This document shows positions 59,851-64,000 of a stretch of DNA of 64,000 nt, piece by piece. The notes beneath the pieces were generated by a model, which searched no databases, was not told where the DNA came from, and saw only the letters and a program-made list of their open reading frames with translations. Positions within the stretch are counted from its first letter, which is position 1; each line of letters begins with the position of its first letter. The position numbers and the translations under genes were made by a program. The stretch comes from Rathayibacter sp. SW19. Its GTDB lineage: Bacteria > Actinomycetota > Actinomycetes > Actinomycetales > Microbacteriaceae. Location of the stretch: the NCBI RefSeq assembly GCF_030866825.1, contig NZ_CP133020.1, forward strand, positions 3,596,001-3,660,000, read 5' to 3'.

Positions 59851-60444
59851 TCACGGTTCCGTGATCGGGCGTGGGTAGGCGATGTGCGTGCGGAGCCAGA
59901 TCCAGCTGCCGTTTCTGCTGTTTCTGACGAGGTCGACGTGTATTGTCTCGTTCGGTTCGACCGGTCCTGCCGTGATGCGTAGCGTCCGCACGGCGAATTC
60001 CCCCAGCGTCCAACTTTCAGCGATGGTCCCGGAACTCGTCGAAGCCTCAGCGATGAGCTCGGCGCCGAGCTCGAGGAAGAACGGCACAACAACCCATTCG
60101 ACGTCGAACGACCGAGCCTCGCTGATGCCGAAATCCGACGGAGTGAAACGGACCGAGACCCGGAACCAATCGGGCGGCTGCTCGGGATGGACGTCCCAGG
60201 AGTAGAAGAATGCGGGATTGAGATTCGGGGCGAAGGCGCTGTCACCGGTGGCGACGCCGGACGACAGCGCCAGGTTCGCGCCAGTGCCGAGACTGTAGAA
60301 GAGATGTCCAGCATCGATCGAGACGATCGTGCTCGGGTACAGACCGGAGCCGGCACCGATGTCACGGAGCTTCTTGGTGAACTCGGCCAGCTCCGAAGGG
60401 TCGGGTCGCTGGGGCGCGTTCGGGAGATTGGGGATGCGGTTCAT
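59851..60444 (-). CDS. Hypothetical protein
   Basis: 197 residues, no signal peptide or membrane helix. The start MNRIPNLPNAPQRPD is followed by beta-rich sequence with several Trp-containing segments (NPAFFYSWDVHPEQPPDWFRVSVRF, quoted as FFYSWDVHPEQPPDWFRVSV) and a conserved-looking end (SWIWLRTHIAYPRP). No family recognised. Codon use is that of real genes and the frame is unbroken. Diverges from the histidine phosphatase gene. Confidence 0.6.
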   Translation of the reverse strand: MNRIPNLPNAPQRPDPSELAEFTKKLRDIGAGSGLYPSTIVSIDAGHLFYSLGTGANLALSSGVATGDSAFAPNLNPAFFYSWDVHPEQPPDWFRVSVRFTPSDFGISEARSFDVEWVVVPFFLELGAELIAEASTSSGTIAESWTLGEFAVRTLRITAGPVEPNETIHVDLVRNSRNGSWIWLRTHIAYPRPITEP

Positions 60445-60504
60445 AGCGCCGCAGAATACGCCCCGCGAGTCTCCTCAGCAACGAAATTCTGCGAAACTAG
60501 GAGC

Positions 60505-61005
60505 GTGGTCAAGATCGAGCGCACTCTCATCCTGCTGCGTCACGCCAAGTCGGACTGGTCGGAGTCGGGCCCCGATGTGGACCGACCGCTAGCCGAACGA
60601 GGCCGGGTCCAGGCTCAACTCGCCGGCCAATGGTTCACGGGCCACGCAAGCCGGATCGACCTGGCCGTCGTGTCGCCCGCCCGGCGCGCCCGAGAGACAT
60701 GGGAGCTCGCGTCTGCCCAGTTGGTTGCTGCGCCCCAGACGCGATTCGACGACCGAGTCTATGCGGCGTCCACGGACCAGCTCCTCGACGTTGTGCGCGA
60801 CATACCGAACAACGTCCACAGCGCCCTCCTAGTCGGCCACAATCCCGGCATGGAAGCGCTAGCCTCACTTCTCGCTGGCGAGGCAGTGATTATGCGTACC
60901 TCCGGCATCGCTGAGATCGGCGTCAACGGGTCGTGGTCCGAACTCGAGAGCTCATCGGCGGTGCTCCGCGTTGCAGGACGCTCCGACGGCCACAACCTGA
61001 GCTGA
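60505..61005 (+). CDS. Histidine phosphatase family protein (SixA-like)
   Basis: 166 residues. RHG-type motif (LILLRHAKSDW, His13) and the second histidine (LLVGHNPGME) are in place, as is SPARRARETW. SixA-like proteins remove phosphate from phosphohistidine of signalling proteins. The GTG at 60505 starts the family's usual N-terminus; its ribosome-binding site is very close (AGGAG), so a leaderless start is possible. The frame is open upstream. Confidence 0.87.
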   Translation: MVKIERTLILLRHAKSDWSESGPDVDRPLAERGRVQAQLAGQWFTGHASRIDLAVVSPARRARETWELASAQLVAAPQTRFDDRVYAASTDQLLDVVRDIPNNVHSALLVGHNPGMEALASLLAGEAVIMRTSGIAEIGVNGSWSELESSSAVLRVAGRSDGHNLS

Positions 61006-61032
61006 TTGCGCACCTCCGCCGTCCGACGAGGT

Positions 61033-61060
61033 GCCCCTGGAGGGACTCGAACTCCAATTC
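61033..61060 (-). other. tRNA 3'-end-like fragment
   Basis: The minus-strand sequence GGAGTTCGAGTCCCTCC with AGGGGCACC after it resembles the T-arm and acceptor 3' end of a tRNA, but no matching 5' half follows upstream and the stem pairing is irregular. It might be an attachment-site remnant. Downstream, AATTGCGGCCA occurs twice (61146-61178). Region 61006-61458 otherwise has no gene. Confidence 0.3.
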
Positions 61061-61458
61061 GGCCCCGTCGAGCATCGCGCAAATCCGCCGCCATCCCAGT
61101 AGACTAGGGCATCTCGGATCACCGAGAGCTAGCTTCGATCTAGCTAAATTGCGGCCAAGTGTGGCCAAATTGCGGCCAGATTTGACCAGCCTTGTGCGGC
61201 GTCTCGTCTTTGCAGGCAATCCGGAGCGAAGCGGGCCTTAGGCCGGCAATACGACGATTATTAGCCGTGTGCTCTAATTGCCTAGGTGCGCGGGTCAGTA
61301 GTGGTTTGGGTTGGGAGTCGGCGGCGGTTTCCGGCCGCTGGCTGTCGTGGCGGGCAGGCGTGCCGTGTGTGGTCGGTGGGGTCTTCTGGTGTTGCAGAGA
61401 CCGTGGAGCGACGGCGGCAGCTTGACTGGCCCTGGTGGGGCGGCCCGATCCAGGCGGG

Positions 61459-61925
61459 CTAGGTTCCCAGTCCGTTCATTGACCGTGCGGTTGTGGCGTT
61501 GAAAAGTTTGAGTAGGTTTTGGCAGCCGGCGATCAGGTCCCACTCGTGTTTGGCATGATCAAGCCCGCGCAGGAGCACGTGTTTGCCTTGCCTTGTGTGT
61601 CTGTCCGAACACCGGTTCAACGATCGCTTGCTCCTGGCATAAATATTGTGGCCGTGTTTGGATCGCAGCCTTGCACCATTCGTAGTTTCGCGGTCGCCCC
61701 GGCCGCCTGTTGCTGACCCGTCCCCATGATCGCTTCCTCTGCAGCGTTGAGTCGGCGGGTTGCGATGAAGAACTCTGCCTTGCCCGCACTGGCTTGCTCG
61801 ATGCCCTCCGTGAATTCGAGGTTGACGACAACCGCGAAAGCGGCGACGACTGATCCAGTTCTGACATGGAAGCCGACCACGGTTCGGCGTGACTTCGAGC
61901 GTGCAATCGAATGGTGGATGAGAGC
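61459..61925 (-). pseudogene. IS transposase remnant (DDE type, IS5/IS1182-like)
   Basis: In changing frames this reads IVEPVFGQTHKARQ, HVLLRGLDHAKHEWDLIAGC and QNLLKLFNATTAR, ending with TAG at 61459. This is the end of a DDE transposase with the 'EPVFGQ.K..RG...F..RGL......W.L......NLLKL' pattern. The catalytic Asp residues are absent or shifted. It is joined to the truncated end of the intron reverse transcriptase, probably because the IS inserted into the intron. Confidence 0.65.
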
Positions 61926-63100
61926 TGTGAACACTTCTTTCGATACCACGCCCCGGTAATAGGCGGCCCAGCCCCGAATGATCGGATCGAGCCGCCGAAT
62001 GACCGCTTCAGCGTTGGTTCCCCGCAGGAGACCACCTCAGCGGCTAGCCGTTGCCGGATTCGCTTCACTGCCGCGGGAGAAGGCTTGATGGGCAGCTTGC
62101 CGGCATAACGACGGATGTTGAACCCGAGAAAATCGAAGCCCTCGTCAACCTGGACAATATGGGTCTTGTCCTGATTGAACGCGAGCCCTCGCGGGGCCAA
62201 CCACTCACCCAACTGATCCCAGATCTGCTCGGCCCGTTGCCGGGTGTGACACATGACGACGAAGTCGACGGCGTATCGAACCAGCACTGGGGATCCCGCC
62301 GCCATGTGCGCTCCGTGAGGATCGCAACGCAGGTAACGGACTCCGGCAGCTTCTTCCATTCCGTGTAATGCGATGTTCAGCAGCATCGGGCTGATCACCC
62401 CGCCCTGAGGAGTGCCCTCCTCAGTTTGGCAGAACCGGCCACGCTCGATCACGCCCGCTTCCAACCAGCCCACGATTAGTTCCCGCGCGGGAAACTCGTC
62501 CAGGTGAGCCAGCAGACGCTCATCGTCGATGTGGTCGAATGCTCCTGACAAATCGGCGTCAAGAACCCACTGCCGTTTCGACAGTCGGCCTCACAGAGCC
62601 AAGTAGATCGCTTGGATCGCGTCTTGACAGCCGCGCCCGGGCCGGAACCCGTATGAGCGCGGTTCGAACCGTGCCTCCCGCTCGGGTTCCAGCGCATTCG
62701 AGACACGGCCTTGCTGCACTCGGTCTCTCAGCACCGGGATCCCCAGCGGCCGCTACTTCCCTTTCGCTTTCGAAATACAAACACGCCTGACCGGCAGAGC
62801 CTGCCACGGTGTCGTCTGCCGGTGGATATCCACCGCCAACGACGCCTTGGCCGGAGAGGCCATTGCAACCTCCCCGTCAATGCCCGCGGTCTTGCGAGCA
62901 GCGTTGCGCTCCGCAACCCGGCGAACACTATGGAACGTGTTCGATCGGCTGCGCAGCATCAACGTCTGCAGATTGCGGACCTTTTTCAAGTCCCGTCCTG
63001 CGACGCCTTGAAGATCCTTCGCCGCAACCGCCATACGTTCTCCTCGACGGCACGCCAATCGATCACGTCCCAATCAGATCATCGCCCTGCGGTCCGTTCA
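61926..63100 (-). pseudogene. Group II intron reverse transcriptase/maturase, decayed
   Basis: Fragments in several frames follow the order of the family: DLKKVRNLQTLMLRSRSN at the start, AARKTAGIDGE, VCISKAKGK, ARFEPRSYGFRPGRGCQDAI, then from 62551 LSGAFDHIDDERLLAHL, EEGTPQGGVISPMLLNIALHG and the catalytic segment, which reads RYAVDFVVM. The essential first Asp of YADD is Val (codon GTC at 62267-62269). The maturase domain remains as AYYRGVVSKEVFTAL, then stops at IS sequence. Stops and shifts (for example at 62594) make it non-functional. Confidence 0.85.
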
Positions 63101-63775
63101 CCGTGACGGTGTCTAACTTGCCCACAAGTGCCGGTGATGCCAGCATTCTCACTCCAAAGACTCACCTGGTCCACTTCAGCACCCTGTCGAGTTCGGGACA
63201 ATGCCCGTATCCGGCCAGTTATGCGAACCCTTCGCCGAAGGAAGCGAAACCACGGGTCCGGTTTTCTGTCCCCTTTCGACCACCGGTATTAGCTTCTTGG
63301 ACCATCCTGTTCCCGCCAAAGGAATTCAGCGTCCCTCACGGTCGGCCTATCGGGCCAAAAGCCCGGACACTGACGGGGTTACCACGTTCCGTATGCGCAA
63401 GACCCGGCCGGGATGGGTGCCGTCTCTACCCCGGGGCGGCGGTGTTCACACGACCAACTAAACCCCTTCGGTCGCCGCCTGCTGCTTCAGAACAGCCAGC
63501 TCTCACCCCGGTCACACATCCCATCTTCCGAGGCTCACCTTGACGAGGCGTCAACAACGGTTCACTCACATTCACCCGTCCGGCCTTCCTCTCGCCTGCG
63601 ACCCCTGGATGCAACAAGGGCCCTTGGGCTTCTCCCTTCAGCTTCGCACCCGCCGTTACCAGCAACGCAAGCGAAGGTGGGGACAGGGCTTGAACACTGC
63701 CCCAAGCTACGTCATCAACGTCACCGCCGACCCCCAACTGACGAGCCACTTGACACATGCGACCTCGTGTCGCAC
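61926..63775 (-). mobile_element. Group II intron remnant
   Basis: The reverse transcriptase above is preceded on the minus strand by about 680 bases of structured DNA without real coding, fitting the intron RNA domain I region (it contains GGAACGTGGTAACCC). A GTGCGAC-ACGAG-GTCGCAT hairpin at 63775 is a good candidate for the 5' intron end; GTGCG at 63649 is an alternative. The 3' end with domains V and VI is missing, replaced by transposase remnants. Confidence 0.65.
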
Positions 63776-63867
63776 CATCTACGAGATGCCTCTCTTCCCG
63801 AGATGAATTGGACCGTGGTGGGAATAGTTTTCCCTGATTAGACAGGCATTCTCTGTTTAACGCCGCG

Positions 63868-64000
63868 CTATCCCCAAAGCCCTACCGGTGGATCCAGGCT
63901 TAGGCTGATACTGTCCAGTTGATGCATGTAGTCATCATTGATCCGTTCGTCCCCCTCGAGCAAATCCAGCAACGCGTGCGGCTCGAGCATCGGATTGACG
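63868..64000 (-). CDS. End of an unidentified gene, cut by the window edge
   Basis: Minus-strand frame entering from the right and ending with TAG at 63868: PMLEPHALLDLLEGDERI, then MHQLDSISLSLDPPVGLWG. It reads like coding sequence, but 43 residues are too few for a family. The group II intron remnant lies just downstream (63775 and below). Confidence 0.4.
   Translation of the reverse strand, partial: VNPMLEPHALLDLLEGDERINDDYMHQLDSISLSLDPPVGLWG

Noticed and set aside
62809..63841. Plus-strand open frames of 80-240 codons
   Set aside because: They lie antisense to the intron reverse transcriptase and over the intron RNA region; such frames are commonly mis-annotated near group II introns.

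Overview
The window is high-GC DNA with actinobacterial habits: frequent GTG starts, ATGA/GTGA stop-start overlaps, apparently leaderless genes and DUF222/HNH (13E12-type) repeat genes. Several lineage-specific proteins (a small protein ending in a VPPHW-like tail, a helicase-like protein with an MTES_1575-type nuclease end, and DUF6230/DUF6114 proteins) point to a Microbacteriaceae-like actinomycete. This placement is inference from gene content; no 16S rRNA gene is present.

Layout. 1-2.5 kb: end of an alkanesulfonate/nitrate/taurine-type ABC importer operon, closed by a strong terminator. 2.7-7.3 kb: a decayed strip (MerR-TipAS pseudogene, secreted protein, serine recombinase fragment, class C serine hydrolase, IS3 fragment) ending at a tRNA-Ala(CGC) gene. 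7.4-25.2 kb: mostly core genes (DhaK, acetyltransferase, GalU, 5-formyl-THF cyclo-ligase, FmdB-type zinc ribbon, MscL, a giant degenerate helicase-like protein, a DJ-1/PfpI protein, a TetR/DUF6230/DUF6114 cluster with two operator palindromes, a methyltransferase and a two-subunit ABC exporter). 25.4-27.6 kb: a DUF222-HNH repeat element next to a truncated MarR gene. 27.8-33.4 kb: ArsR-SRPBCC regulator, orphan LuxR-type regulator, DUF1214/DUF1254 pair, and a 627-residue beta-gamma-crystallin-like protein.

33.4-43.6 kb holds the most interesting block. Seven minus-strand genes are overlapping or nearly so: MDR dehydrogenase, non-canonical PTPS/QueD-like protein, GT4 glycosyltransferase, methyltransferase, UPF0104-type membrane protein, RibD_C reductase and LTA-synthase-like phosphotransferase. 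They are divergent from a CDP-alcohol phosphatidyltransferase. Together they look like a pathway for a pteridine- or pyrimidine-derived, glycosylated, membrane-linked molecule (inference). Three of these genes carry in-frame 15-bp minisatellites at their 5' ends.

43.7-48.3 kb: UBP zinc finger, DUF5996 protein, REP-like repeats, membrane protein and a NarL-type two-component pair. 48.4-64 kb is accessory: the second, nearly identical DUF222-HNH copy, an acetyltransferase gene with one in-frame stop, GIY-YIG and zinc-ribbon/PD-(D/E)XK-type nucleases, an ESX EccC-like remnant, a NERD protein, an Imm5-like protein, DNA polymerase IV, a broken DUF4143 ATPase behind 22-bp repeats, LacI and IS remnants, and a decayed group II intron whose reverse transcriptase has YAVD in place of YADD.

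All family assignments come from reading the translated sequence; no database search was run.
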